This document shows positions 9,881 through 22,559 of a stretch of 64,000 bases of DNA, piece after piece. This DNA is from Adiantum capillus-veneris (lineage: Eukaryota; Streptophyta; Polypodiopsida; Polypodiales; Pteridaceae), in NCBI GenBank assembly GCA_014529385.2, contig CM043971.1, forward strand, positions 58,952,209 through 59,016,208, in the 5' to 3' direction. A program made the position numbers and the translations under genes. Numbering within the stretch: the first letter of the stretch is position 1; each line of letters starts with the position of its first letter. The notes beneath the pieces are model-generated. The model had not been told where the DNA came from, made no database searches, and saw only the letters and a program-made list of their open reading frames with translations.

Positions 9881-11710
9881 TTGAAATTTGTCCAACTTGG
9901 GAACTGGGATTTTTCCACTTTACCTAATATAGTCTTTGATGATGCACATATTTGTGAACAGTTTCTAAAGAATTTATTTCAGCGATGTGGATGGATGGAT
10001 ATATTGGCTAACATGGATGTATGTGTCAATAAATCTAGACAAACCAAATTCTGCAATGAAGAAGGAAATGAAGTCATATCTATTTAAATAATCTCAATAA
10101 TAAAAATGATTGAAAGTAAATTAGAAGAGGATGTCATTCTGATAGATTTCACCAACGAAAAGAGAGACACCTATATTGAGGATACAAGATGAAATCTCCA
10201 TCAAAAACCAAACCAACCAGAACAATGAGAAGTATTATGATGCAATCAATGAACTAGAAGATTCCACAATAACTATGACTGATTCCAATTCAAGAAAGGA
10301 AAGAGTACGGATACGAATATTGAATAGAAATGGATATTTTTTTTTAAAACTTCCACAAGCACCAAACGAGCCAACAACTAAGATATCAAAAGAAAAAGCA
10401 GTTGAAACAAAAGCAAAAAAGACCAATGCCAATCTTGGTAAACAAGGATCAATATTTCATGTTAGTTGAAGCCCAAGATTGCATTAAAGACAAAATAATT
10501 GAATGCTAACTTATACAAACTATAAAATAAGAACAAACAAGAAAAAAGAAACTTGTAAAAACATCAAATAAAAACAAAAGAAGGAAGAAACAAAAGTAAG
10601 ACTTTCCAAAACCGAGAGAAAAGCAAAATTTCAAAACTCAAATGGACCCTCCAAGAGTTTGGACAGTAGAGATGGAATTTAAAAATGAAAAAAGGTGTTG
10701 GACAGTAGAGATAGAATCTAAAATGGAAAAAGGAGTGATGGGATCAGTGTTCCATCCCACTACAAGAAATATACGCTTTAGAATAGAAAGATTGTGGTGT
10801 AATAGCCTATGTGAGAGTTATTAAGCTAGGAAAGTCATACGGTGGATCTAAAAATTCCAAGCAAATTGATTTATCTCTGCAAGGGGAAGAACAAATTGGC
10901 TTCTATACCGACTGACTTGGCCTAAGACAAAAATGATATTCTCATCAAATCCCTAATGAAATATATTAGAGATGTGTTTGCTTGGTCGTATGAAAACTTA
11001 AGGGAGTATATCAAAAAATTTGCTCACACACTATTCCAATGAGGGAAGATGGAAAGTCTACATGATAAATACCATACATGTATAATGAAAACTTTTCTAA
11101 GAAGATTAACAAAGAGAGATAAACTTAAATAGGCAAATTTCATATATGAAATTGAACACACAGATTTCTACAATTGTGGTAGTACCAAAGAAAAATGCCA
11201 GGTTAAAAGTGTATGTCAATCTCAAAAAAGTGAACATAGCCACCATGAGAGATAACTATCCCTTACCTATGGTCAAATATGTATGAGAAAGGATAGCTAG
11301 AAATGAGGCTTATAGTTTCTTGCAATTTTTGGATCATAATCAAGTGGCTATATACCCTAAAGAACAATGCAAAATTGACTTTGCTACAAAATGGGAATTT
11401 TTGCCTACGTGTCATGCCATTTGGATTGACCAATGCCTTAACCACTTTCCAAACATTGGTGAGCCATGCCTTTAAGGAATTTATGGATATTCTTAGAAGT
11501 GTATATGGATGAACTCTCTATTCATTCTTCCTTGTGAGAGGATCATTTTGATCACTTCAAGAAAATCTTCACAATATGGTATTTCAATGGATCTTGAAAA
11601 GATGAAGGCCATTACGAAGTTATCACGATTTCAAGCACACAAACAAGACCGATTGTATATACATGCCGCAATTACTAATGTATATCTCAAAATGCCTACA
11701 TAGCCGATGC
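9880..11710 (+). mobile_element. Ty3/Gypsy-type retroelement relic (fossil)
   Basis: Decayed plus-strand retroelement. The part near 11160-11500 carries reverse-transcriptase signatures, including the block MPFGLTNALTTFQ that precedes the active-site turn in Ty3/Gypsy enzymes. Lys/Asn-rich upstream sequence (10176-10470) may be the gag-pol linker, and 10642-10740 contains a short internal duplication. No LTRs are found. The copy is heavily broken (many interruptions) and old. Confidence 0.65.
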
Positions 11711-12130
11711 ACAACACTCCCATATAGACATAGTGCTTGCATGTCTGACAAACCTCCTCTTGGTTAATCTTGCAATGATGGTGGACACAAAGGCCCTACA
11801 TGTTCATCACATAAGGGTTATGTGTATCCTTGATGCATTAACCTTTTTATAGATTCTGCCATCTTCAAGTTTCATTGTGAAAATGTCGTTCACTTCCTTC
11901 AAGTGACACCTCTGGTTGAGCTATTGCCATCCCATAACTACACCAAGTGCTCCATGATTTGAGCAGTAGAAGATGCAGCCAAATGCTTTTGAGATAAAGG
12001 CAACAAAGCATCGCTGCAATTTTTTGAAGCACACACAACTTTGCTCTCGCTAGTGTTTGTGCCTCAGCGAACTTGTGAGTCTCCTAGTCTTGTTTGGCTG
12101 GGAGCTACCATCCAGTGCATCCGAAAGAGG
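11710..12130. other. Spacer between Gypsy relic and MULE relic
   Basis: No gene recognised. It may hold the decayed 3' part of the minus-strand MULE element to its right. Confidence 0.3.
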
Positions 12131-13301
12131 ATCAATGATACTTGATAGCCTGCCATGCCCAAGCCGTGTTTGTATGACATTGGCATGGCATGCTTGCCTT
12201 CTTTGGCTCATGGAGATTTTTCAGGTTCTCCGTAGAAATCTTCAGTTGTCCAAGAGCTACCTCCTTTTGCACCAATGTCCATGTGAACAAATTATTTGGA
12301 AGTTGTTGCAAGTTATCTCTAAACTCTTCAATACAAGAAATTATTTCCGTATCAATCATGTCCATATCTTGGTCAAAGCTATGCATGTCAACACCCCAAT
12401 TCTGTGCCATCACAACCACTCCCTACCTCCACAACTTGAGGACATTCTTGCATTCCATTGTTTGTAGGAAGTTCAACCATTGCATGCAAACTATCCACAA
12501 TAGGAAAAATTGTATGTAGCATCGGAAAAACTTTGTAGTATTAGGTGCACTCCGTATAGATGCTTGCATTGGGAGGACCAATCTGGGCAATCACATTGTC
12601 ACAATAGGAGGAATGTAAACTCACGTGATACGAAGTGTCCAAAGACATTCTCTGAATCTTGAATAGCAATATAGATTTGTTCACCACCTGAAGAGTAGAT
12701 GGATTAGACTCATATCGCTGAAATAACTTCTCCCCACCAGCTAGTGCTTTGGTCTCACTCTTGCTTGAGACAGGCACAACAAAACATTCAAAGTCCACTA
12801 TTGACATACACACAATGAACTTGTTTAGGAAAAGTAGCTGATACGAGAAAAATGCAAAAGAATGATCAATGCTCACCTAGATCTTCTTGAAGAACTCCAA
12901 TAGAGTTCCTCTCATCCAAGTTCCACTCCTTGCATCACCAACAAGTGCATGCAACTGGTCAAGCACCGACATGTTTATCCTTGCATCTAACAAAGTGTAC
13001 TTGGTACACTGCCATAATCTCTCCACCAGATTTGTAGTGTCCACATTGCCATGGAAAAATAAGCGCCCAAATTTTAGCCAACGCTCATGCAATATACATG
13101 ACTTTGAGCACCATATGTTGGATACATAACTCTGAATATTTGCATGCTCGGAGTATTCCAATGAGAGTTTCTAAAAGCGAGCTTCAAAATCATCCTCACA
13201 CTTTGAATGCATAAGGTTGCTCATCATAGAATATACTTGATCTCACAAATTTTTGGCACTTGGGGAAAAAGATTCTCCACCTAAGCCTTCTTGGCATGAA
13301 A

Positions 13302-13670
13302 CTAGCAAAGCGAGACATGGCATGCAACTTGCACTTGATACCCTCCGTTGTCTTGAGCCCAACAAGCATCATCATCCCTAATGGCTCTCAAGATAGCATT
13401 CAACTCTTGAGTACACTTATCTATTAGAATTTTATTCAATGGAATGCTATCCATCTTTGAGAATATTATGTGGATGGTCAATTCAAGGGAAATGCTCTCC
13501 TGACATATCCCAGGGTCACATGTACACATCATCAACCACACAGGCAATCCGATTCCATTTTGATTAGGTAAAACAGTTGCATATAATGGCAACCCATACA
13601 CATTTGTCTCGAATGTGCTATCCACAACCACCACATTATGTTGTGAGAAGCGAATACACATCTCCAACAT
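13302..13670 (-). pseudogene. MULE transposase catalytic-core fragment
   Basis: A 122-codon open fragment. VVVDSTFETNVYGLPLYA holds the first catalytic Asp of the DDE/RNase H-like fold, and the Asp in CTCDPG is a candidate second. This is the best-preserved piece of the decayed FAR1-type element. Confidence 0.7.
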
Positions 13671-14037
13671 TTAACTATCTTAAATGATTATAACAAATGG
13701 CTTGCGGATGTCTTGCAATGCATTTGGATTGTATGGCTAGACATATGCAACCTTTTAAAAGCAGAAAGCATCTACATAAGGATGCAAGGACAACATATAA
13801 AAGTGAAAATGAAACTATGGTTGTAAAAGAGGCTACCTTGCCATCAGCTTCAAAGCCTCCATATACATCCCCGACCAATCATTTTCAAAGGCTCGACTTG
13901 AAAAAAAAAAAAATCTTAGGTCAGAAAAATGATAGGTTGAGAGCATAAGCAATGAAAAGTACTACCTTGAAGTTGCAAGCTATATGCAAGCTGCTAGACC
14001 CTCTTTGGGATCATGAAGAATCAGAAAGCCACTCAAT

Positions 14038-14448
14038 CTAATGAAGGCACTTGTTCCATGTGGAAGTTTTGTTTTGAGGCAGACATTTTGACAACATGGC
14101 AAGATGTATCAACATCAAAGTAATCTTCCATGCAATAGTGAAGCACTCGTGATGAACCGATAGATAGTATAAGTCAAGCCAAGAGCAAGGAATATGGTCG
14201 TGATGCATAGCATGGAGAACAATACCGACTTGATTGACTTCTTCTTTGAATTGCACTCGTGCCTTGAAAGGACAACCACACTTCTTTGTTTTTCTCTCTT
14301 TGTGCTTGTCTTTTCCACGATGCCTTCTTGAACCACCATTATGACATATGTAGATGTCCTCTACCTTACCAAAACTTACTTGGGCTGATCTCATCTTGAC
14401 AAGCCTCACCTTATGTTTAAGCGCAATACTCTCTAGTGCATCATTCAC
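14038..14448 (-). pseudogene. FAR1-type zinc-finger DNA-binding fragment
   Basis: A 136-codon fragment with the Cys and His spacing of the FAR1 (WRKY-GCM1) DNA-binding domain: IYICHNGG, a basic stretch RRHRGKDKHKERKTKK, CGCPFKARVQF and HAMHHDH. The C-terminal third drifts away from the family. It lies upstream, in the minus-strand sense, of the catalytic fragment. Confidence 0.65.
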
Positions 14449-14459
14449 ATGGGCTTTCT

Positions 14460-15055
14460 CTATTTAAATTTTCTCACTTGGGTTATTCTCGTCAGCATTC
14501 AACTTTCCTTCAACCTTATTTGACATAAGCAATTGGGGAAGTAGCATTGGATCCAAATCTAATCACATCTCTGATATCGGAAATATATGTGCCATGCTCT
14601 CTAACATCTATACACCATTCCGATTTGACAATATCAATAGTTTTTGACATGCCTAGGTGAGCCCCTTGCCGATCAATGTGACATCCTTATATGATAGCTG
14701 CCCACTGCTCAATTGGTGGAATTGCTAGGGGAGGCATCTTCAAGAAGAGCTTGGTTGATCCATCATGTTCGGGTCCTCGAATACGTAGATTGTCCTTCAT
14801 CCTCTTCCATCTCTTTATGTCATGGACACCTATGTTTCAAAGTGTAGCCAAACTTGGGTTGCAAATCCCCTTCATATCTTGAAGCATTAGGTTGTAGCTT
14901 GCTAGAGAAAAACTAAAGAAGTGGTGAGAAATATGAAAGGATGGATTAGGAGATTGGATCCTACGTTTGACCATGTGGATTGAGTCCCCACTTGAGGCCC
15001 CACTTGGTTGCTTTCAAGGGAACTGGGCTCTAGATTTTGGATGGTTGACACTGCT
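14460..15055. other. Probable 5' part of the FAR1/MULE relic
   Basis: Minus-strand reading gives scattered family-like pieces (for example KSEWCIDVREHGTYISDIRD near 14640-14570) without a continuous frame. No other gene is seen. Confidence 0.35.
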
Positions 15056-15301
15056 TCAGTTCCCTTCACTCAGCCAACCAATATTAAAACCCAAGGAATC
15101 CTCAAAATTTGGGCTTGAATCTGATTTAGATTCATTGCTCGCCTCTATACCCTCATTCAAATCAGGTATAGGCCCATCCATTTTACCCTTCGTGGCTTCC
15201 TCTTCCTGCCAGGTCACATTGAGATCGATGTTGTATTTATCTTTAATCCTCTGTTTGCCTTGCATTACCTCCTCTTCCACCCAACCTACATTCAGGTCCA
15301 T
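15056..15301 (-). CDS. Small open frame with three DLN motifs
   Basis: An 81-codon minus-strand frame. It contains MDLNVGWVEEE, NIDLNVTWQEEE and IPDLNEGIE, that is three spaced DLN cores with two nearly repeated DLNVxWxEEE units, and ends GFNIGWLSEGN. DLN cores resemble EAR-type repression motifs (LxLxL or DLNxxP) that recruit co-repressors in plants. It may be an N-terminal exon of the FAR1-like relic, which lies downstream on the same strand. I do not recognise the protein. Confidence 0.35.
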   Translation of the reverse strand: MDLNVGWVEEEVMQGKQRIKDKYNIDLNVTWQEEEATKGKMDGPIPDLNEGIEASNESKSDSSPNFEDSLGFNIGWLSEGN

Positions 15302-15399
15302 CCTCTCCCTCTTTCTTGCCAGTTAACCTCCAAGAACATCCATAAATTTGAAATCTTGCAATTGCTTGAATTTGAATTCTCCTGCATGTATGTCGATTT

Positions 15400-15652
15400 C
15401 CCACGTGCCAGGGTGGATGCCTTTTTGGTTCAGGTTTACCTTGTGAGTATGCAAGGTGGGCATGTTGTCCGGGTTTAGTTTTTGCTGAGGTGGATACCCT
15501 AGATTTCCCCAATACCAGTGCACACACTTTCCCCCCCTTTATCCCATTGCCACCCCTCATTAAAGGTTGGGTGTTACTTAGTGCCAAGGGCCGCATTCGA
15601 ACCCATGACCCAAGTCATGATGATCAAATGCTCAACCAATCAAGCTAACCCC
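15400..15652 (-). mobile_element. tRNA-derived SINE
   Basis: Read on the minus strand, an A-box-like TAGCTTGATTGGTTGAG (15647-15631) is followed about 30 bases later by a B-box GGTTCGAATGC (15603-15593). This is the spacing of a tRNA-type RNA polymerase III promoter. A tRNA-unrelated body containing GGGGTGGCAATGGGATAAAG follows. The 3' end is not clear and no target duplication was identified. Confidence 0.6.
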
Positions 15653-15654
15653 TT

Positions 15655-16754
15655 TGAACAATACCAATTGTAAATCTTAAAGAAAGATAGATTTGCTCTA
15701 TTGTTTTCAATATTCTCTCCATTTTTATTTTAATAGAATTGAGCCGAGTAATGAACATAGTAAGTGGTTATTTTTGGAAATTTGGTCTTATCTTCTCAAT
15801 TGCAAAAAATTAAATAGTATTGATCAGTGCTCACATGTCCTCATTTGGAGTGCAAAACTACTAGATGAAAATAAAAATTCTACTATTTGCATCACATGCC
15901 CCTACTTAGAGTGAAAACTAAATGAAAATAAAAAATAGCTTGTAATTTTGTCGGACCTTAACTTTAAAGGGCAAAAATTGGGCATATAAATTGTAAACTG
16001 TAGTTAAAACCTTAGGTTTTAGCATTAATCCTAGTTATCTCGTTAGTTTAACCTTGAACTTTAAGGGCAAGAAAATGTTTTTTTAAAGCAATAACATAAA
16101 ATCTTCTTTATTCTTACATTTAAAAATAAAATAAAATAAAACTGAATTATCGCCAATGTACTTTGCTGGCATGATACTTCATCATTTTGTTATTTATGGC
16201 AAATATTTTTCACCATCTAAGGGAAAGACTAAAGAATAGATAACATAAGTTTCATACGCTTTGATTTTTTTCCAAAACAAAGTGTAAACAAGAAAAGAAA
16301 AAGTTAAGAAATATGGCTAATGTAGAGATTACAAAATGTGATATTTATATGTTTATTAGTGAGCACTAGCTCACATTCACATTAGCATAAAGATCCGAGT
16401 TTGATACCCAGTAGCTCTTTCCAAATTTTAGTTGTACCTCTAAAAATAGAATAACCTTTTTGCCATGCAGTTAGTGAAGCTTTATCTGTGCAATTCCCTA
16501 TCAATGTGAGGTATGATATGCAATCTTAGAAGGCTAAGGTAAGTTTTTTGTAATGCATTGAGCTTATGTAAAATCTAGAGAGGGAACACACATCCATTCA
16601 TGCACACCACACTTTACATCAAGAGGCTTTGATTCCTTGTGGGACTCACAACAAGGCATGCCACGCTTAGTTGACAATGTAAAGGATTGTCCCTCTCCAA
16701 ATAGGACAAAAGTCTTTGAGCCAAGAGATCTACCCTTTGCCCTCTTGTCGGTGA

Positions 16755-16793
<39 letters not shown>

Positions 16794-17100
16794 TTCATGT
16801 CAGCATGTGAATAAACTCTTATCATAGCTCTCAAAGTTTGGATGAATGGTTTTATTCTCATGGTTTTGACTTAACAAGTACTAACCTAGTATTGACGTGT
16901 GATCTACTTATGAGATCTCTCCTCTCACACTCTTCCCATCACACACTTCCACAATACTCTTAAGGGTTTATGATGGAGTTCATACTAGGTACCTTTTAAA
17001 ATCCTCATCCCGTCCATTGGGTGTACCCCAATCTCCTGTCTCTCCAGTCCTCTGCAAGAAAATTGCAAAGAAACTGATTAGGAGGGCATGCCACCCCCTG
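15655..17100. other. AT-rich stretch without recognised genes
   Basis: No coding family is recognised. It contains a (CA)n tract at 16756-16789 and a repeated 'CACATG(T/C)CCTCATTTGGAGTG / CCCTACTTAGAGTG' pair near 15830-15915. Confidence 0.4.
16756..16789. repeat. (CA)n microsatellite
   Basis: Uninterrupted CA tract of about 17 units. Confidence 0.95.
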
Positions 17101-18400
17101 TACACTTCTACTTAAGCATTGTTGTAGTAGACAAGCATACTTGGGAATGGAAATATTATCTCATTGACCATGCTCTCTTCACCTTGACCACCCCAAAGAT
17201 ATTGCTTCTCCTGCAATGTGTTGTAGCCTAATTTGCATGTGCTCTGCACTTGGTGGACATCGATAAGTAGTGCTTTGCGTATAAGAAGCTTGCAATCCTG
17301 ACTACTTCGTTGGCCTAAGGGGATTTTCTCAAATGAGACTACAAGAAGCTCCACGTTGCATAGGTGTTGCAAATCGCCGAACATATGATTTTTCTTAAGA
17401 GAGATCAAGAGCTATGAGTTAAGGTTTCTCCATGAGTGGGAATACCATTAGTCTTTCCATGATCGATGTGGATCAAAACATAGGGCAAGATCTTTGATTG
17501 ATGAAAAAAAGCTCTTTGGATGAGGAATCTAATCTCTCTAATGAATCGACCTTTAACATGTGGCAAAGGGCTTTCTAGGATTATCATCATACAGGAGGAT
17601 GAAAATGGCCCTTCTAGATGACCACTACAAAGAATGAGTACACCTAAGAGATGGAAAGCTAAGTAGCTAATAGTGCAAATCAAGATATCGATGGATCTAG
17701 ACTATTGTATAAAGATAAAGGCATTGAAGAGGATCTTGAAAATGAGCTTAATGAGGATGAATAAGCCTCCTTAAGAGGAAAAACAAGCTACTCCATTGAT
17801 GTCACTTGTGAAAATTATAACAAATCCAGATGGTTCACATAAGAGAACTACAATGAGACAATCTACTGTAGCCAAAGAGAGGAGATAGTTGTGAGAGCAA
17901 TTGCAAAGCACTATTCTTGATTCCATCCAAAATTGTCCTTGGGAAGATCCCATGCCAGAAACACGAGATTGGCATGTCAGTCAAGAACTTCATGTTGTAA
18001 GACTCTCTATATATGGCATGTCGGAGTGGAAGAAGGATGCATTTGGTGAGGCAACCACAAAGGGTCAAAGCTATTAATACATGAGAAAAAAAAAGGTCAT
18101 GCCATTTACAAACTAAAAAATGAGTTGGTTAGAGCAGTCCAAAATAACGGGAGAAATCAACAACGAAAGCATCTACAAATTGACACACAAAATTTTGTGT
18201 CAAAAAGTCATAAAAGTTGGTCATTTGCATCCATATCTTCATGTCTATGCGTTTGCTTATATTGCACAGTTAGATTATAAGGAGGGCAAAAGCCGTTCCC
18301 TATTATTTTTGGCAAGACACAATGTTGACTCTCCACCATACTTTTGTATGGCACCTTTGTATGACGTTCACTATATACTCATTGACTAGGTCAATAGTCC
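17100..18400. other. Unrecognised, possibly decayed coding sequence
   Basis: Several short open frames exist on both strands (for example minus 17683-17405 and plus 18120-18389), none with a recognised domain. Composition is even, without microsatellites, and could be an old element body. Confidence 0.25.
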
Positions 18401-21215
18401 AAGTTAACTTTTGCATTTTTCTATACAATCTACTATATGTAAACAAACTATTTTTATTGTCGACAATCTATCAATGCTAAACCATATTTGCAAGTTTCTT
18501 TGGAAAAGCCAACCAAGCAAGGCTAGTTGCTGTACTAATGGCATTTTCTGAACTTTTGTATGGCACCTTTGTATGTGGAACTTTTCTCCACATAAATTTT
18601 TTCCCATTTTGGTGACAAAAGGCTCATCAAAGTCTTTCACCTTAACTAGAGTTTCAGTAATAACCTTGATCCAATAGTTTTTTTTCAATGGCTTCTTCAA
18701 ATGGTACTTGAATCCTCCTCTTCATTGAACCGTACATTCTTTACTTGTAAAGAAAATTGATGGCTAATTCGAGATTCCTTTTGTTCATACTCATCTTCAT
18801 TTTCAATTTTAGTTTGCTTCAATTTGTCGTTGAAAAGGTATTCCATGAATCGTTGGCAATTTATTTTTAGAACCAAAGGGTTATTGCTGCCTCTTTGTGA
18901 TATCTATAATTTAATCATGAAATTCCCACTTTGTAATGTCAACTATTTCTCCCAAGGTGAATTCCACTTTGCTGTTAAAGCATTAGCAACCCATATCCAC
19001 CATCTATTATTAGTATCTATAGTCCATTTTCCTTTAAGTGCAAGATTTTTGGCATAAAATCGATCTCTCATCCATGTCAACAAGTTCAAAAAAAGTGTCA
19101 TCAAAATCTTTCGCCTTAATCAAAGTTTTAGTAATAGCCCTAGCCCAACGGTTTTTTGTAAAATGGCTTTTTTGAACAGTACTTGAATCCGCCTCTTCAT
19201 GGAACTGTACACGATTTATCTTTCAAGAAAATTGATCACTATCCGCAATGCTTCATGTTTCCTTTTCTTCATACTCTTCATCATAACAGCCTAAAATTGC
19301 TTCAATTTGTCGTTCAAGACTTTGTATTCTATGAGTACTTGGCAATTTATTTTCTGAACCAAAGGGTATGGGCCACTTTGTCGTTAAGAAACCTTCTTTA
19401 TATTTGTAGTCAAGGCTTTAATTACATGATGTTCCTCTATGTTTAGCTTGTTTTAATTAAAGTAGAGGTGCATTGTGACTTTGTTCTCCTTCTCTCTGGT
19501 TGCTCTCTTTGAAGTACTTGCGTTATCTTCTTCTCATCAAGACTTTGTATTCTATGAGTCCTTAGCAATTTATTTTCAGAACCAAAGGGTATTTGCCACG
19601 CTTCCTCTTTATGATATCTATAATTTAATCATGAAATTCCCATTTTGTAATGTCAAATATTTCTCCCAAAGTGAATTCGGCCACTTTGTTGTTAAGAATT
19701 CTTTTCTTAAAAACCTTCTTTATATTTGTAGTCAAGGCTTTAATTATATGATGTTCCTCTACATTTACCTTGTTTTAATTAAAGTAGAGGTGCATTCTCA
19801 CTTTGTTCTCCTTCTCTCTCGTTGCTCTCTTTGAAGTACTTGCATTATCTTCTTCCCATTTTTGCTTTTCTTCCACAATTGCTTCATTATTATGAGTTCT
19901 TGCAATATAAGCATAAATCAAAAGAGAATCGACAACATTCTCTCATCTACTTGTCTTTCTAATACAATAACCCACTTGACATAATTTTTTATGAACAATC
20001 TTCTCTTTCTATGTGATCTTCATATCATAAGGCCAAAAAGCGTCTTCAGGTTGAGCTTCATCATTAGAATGCCCTTGATAATTCATTCTACCTGCAATCC
20101 ATGAGTTAAATCATCAACAATATTACTCTTAACTTGCATTTCCTTCATCACCTTTTTCATGCCTCACTTCCCAAAGTTGGTTTTGAGAGTTAGGCCAATT
20201 TTCCTCAAATGAATCATCTTGTCTTTCCAATATTGTCTTATCAAAATCATTGCAATCTTTCCATATACTGTCAAGATTGTCACACCACCATCATGAAAAG
20301 TACTCCCTTCTTGGCACGGTGGTCGTTGACTCGGTGCCACACCCTTATCTTTAAATTTGACAACTTTTAGATTCAAATAAACCTCTTGCATGCCCTTTAC
20401 AAGCTCGTCCAAAACCGATTCTTCTACTTTTAATCCTTTGTCTTTAGGTCGTATAATAAATCCCTCATCAACAAACTGGAGTCCTGTACTTGCTACAATC
20501 GACTTCTTCATCCCTTTTGCCCCTTTATAATCATGTTAACTGCCTCTATGACCTCTTTTCATTCTGATTTTATTCCTAATTCACTTGTAAGGTCCGCTGA
20601 AAGATCAAGCAAACTCTTTTGGAGTTTCTTGTCTGCTACCTCCACAAAGAACTCTACTTTCTCTAGGTTTAAATTTTTTTGTTCATCTGTAGATATCTAG
20701 TGAAACATCTTTTCAAATTATCTCAACAGTTTTGGAGCAAACAAGCCTTTATTATGCTATTGGATCCACTTCGTAAAGCTTTCCTTTGTTTACCTCTCCT
20801 TCTTTCAGTAAAATATTCCTCCTTCAAAGCCTCCTTAAATTCTACCCAAGTATTGTCATGATTAGTTTGGATTTCTTCCACATGCACTCAAAGTTTTGGA
20901 ACCACGATCAAAGGAAAGTTTTTCAATGCTTCCAATTCTTTGATCCCTTTATCTTGTTGTTAATCACCAAGGGTGGAAAGGGGAGAGGGAGATGAACCAT
21001 GAGCTGAGAGAGAGGGAGAGAGATTCTTGAGAGAGATAAGCATACAAAACTAAAGCTCTCTCATTAAAATTGAACCATTACATGTATATAAATCCTTAAG
21101 CCTTAACCACACACCTGCCAACTAACTAATCATGTGGTGCATGCTCTGCATGGTACAGGAGACCTATCCAAGTATCATAAAGGGAGATCTTATTCCAACA
21201 TCTACCCCTATAAGA
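18400..21215 (-). mobile_element. Old LTR-retroelement remnant (fossil), gag-like region and one LTR-like end
   Basis: Minus-strand LTR-like sequence at about 21215-21000 (starting TGTTGGAATAAGATC) is followed by an unusually long decayed frame series that looks gag-like: LVKGMQEVYLNLKVVKFKDK near 20430 and a Lys/Glu-rich helical part near 19950. Internal segments are duplicated at 18890-18975 with 19607-19700, and 19318-19540 with 19544-19855. Many interruptions; old. The family (Gypsy or Copia) is not settled. Confidence 0.4.
19318..19855. repeat. Imperfect tandem duplication inside the old element
   Basis: Two copies, about 226-310 bp each, start at CTTTGTATTCTATGAGT (19318 and 19544) and end in GTACTTGC(A/G)TTATCTTCTTC (about 19540 and 19855). 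The second copy carries an additional internal stretch, which itself matches 18890-18975. Confidence 0.8.
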
Positions 21216-22310
21216 CCACCCAATTGACAAACTAATAACCATGTGGAGGAGTCTGACAAGCACTTGAAAGAAGAGTAGAAGCCCCCCCGGACAACAACAT
21301 AGGGTATGTGTGTTTTTTTTGGTAACCAATTAAAAAGGGACAACATATATAGACTCAACCACAAAGACATACTTAGGTGCACAACATAAGGATGAGCCAG
21401 TAGAGAACAAGTGCCCCACAGACAATATATATGGACATATTAACAGGGTGGTCTTACCACTGATAAAATATGTCATGGCAATGTTTAGAACCTTTACATT
21501 TATTGACTAGACAAAAACCCTCAATTTGTGAATGACAATCATATGCGATGTAATTACAACAACTACGAACTGAATCATTTGTTACCTTTTGATTAATTTC
21601 AAAAGTTGTACAAATATAAGACTGCCAAACAAAGGTGGAAAGCATCTTGTCTCCACCAACCCTTGACCTCTCATGCTTTTGCATTTGATTTTTACATTCA
21701 AGTTTGACTTGAGTGTGGGCTCATGAGAAATCCAAAAATCTTCACTTTGGTGTGGGGATAGACCTTCATAGTACGACAAGTCGAATCTTCTTGGAGGGGT
21801 ACTTGGTCCTTTAAGTTGTTCCACAAAGTTGTTTTACTTTCTATATAATTATTGATACGAGAACCAACAAGCAAAGAGAAGAAGCTCGAGATCGTTACGC
21901 CTAAGAAGTCATGCTAAATTTTGGGCAACAATGTCGAAGAAAATTTATCAAAGGAAACTATTTAGTGTCAACATCAAATAAAAATGTGGAAATTCAATAT
22001 TCTTGTGGATGTTTGTGGATGAGCTTGTGATGTCAAAGACTTGAAATTCCAATCTAGGAGACTTGGGCGTGAATGAAACCTTGTATAGTCACAAGGCTGA
22101 AAATACTCCTAAAATAGTGCTATCTAATGCTAAATAAAGTGTAAAAAGGAGAAAATGAACCATTACTTGTGTATAAAGCCTTAGAGGCTTCATATGCAAC
22201 AACTATTTTAGCCAAACACATGCCAACCAACAAATCCTGTGGCACATGCTCTACATGGTACAAGAGACCTATCCCGCTTTCATCAAGGGAGGTCTTATTC
22301 CAACATATCT
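21040..22310 (-). repeat. Pair of diverged LTR-like repeats (fossil)
   Basis: Homologous blocks of about 145 bp at 21074-21214 and 22161-22306 share CATGGTACA(A/G)GAGACCTATC and GGTCTTATTCCAACAT-like ends. They could be the two ends of a small LTR element, or two solitary LTR copies. Between them (21215-22160) two overlapping short minus-strand frames show no recognised domain. Confidence 0.45.
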
Positions 22311-22559
22311 TCCATAGCATGTTTGTATACCTTGTAGAGTTCTGAAATATTCCACCCTTCAAACCACCCTAATTTTTCGGTTATTACTTGTCTCGCTTTT
22401 TGAATTCTTACTTCCATATCTCGTACAAAAATTTGATTTATCATCTATTGTTGATGCAAAATTTGTTGTAAACCGTTGTCGTGTCAATTGTTCACATGAC
22501 TTACTCTTTTCCCCCTCGATCAATTCGTGTTGGGTTCACCAAAAAGATGTCAAAGCAAA

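Larger units (their letters stand above)
12130..14460 (-). pseudogene. FAR1/FHY3-like MULE transposase, decayed
   Basis: Minus-strand pieces appear in the order expected of a FAR1-type MULE transposase. First is a WRKY-GCM1/FAR1 zinc-finger region (14448-14038; CHNGG, KKCGCPFKARVQF, HAMHHDH). Next is the MULE DDE core (13670-13302; VVVVDSTFETNVYGLPLYA, then GLPVWLMMCTCDPG). After that comes a helical segment (13161-12877; NVDTTNLVERLWQCTKYTLL, NMSVLDQLHALVG), then a tail at 12876-12541 with CFVVPVSSKSET, and weaker coding at 12419-12132. Frames do not join, so the gene is broken several times. Domesticated FAR1/FHY3 proteins are transcription factors, but the lesions and lack of a clear host gene structure favour a dead DNA transposon. 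No terminal inverted repeats were found. Confidence 0.7.

Noticed and set aside
16350-16440. Possible SINE with GAGTTTGATACCC
   Set aside because: The B-box match is poor and no A-box is at the right distance.
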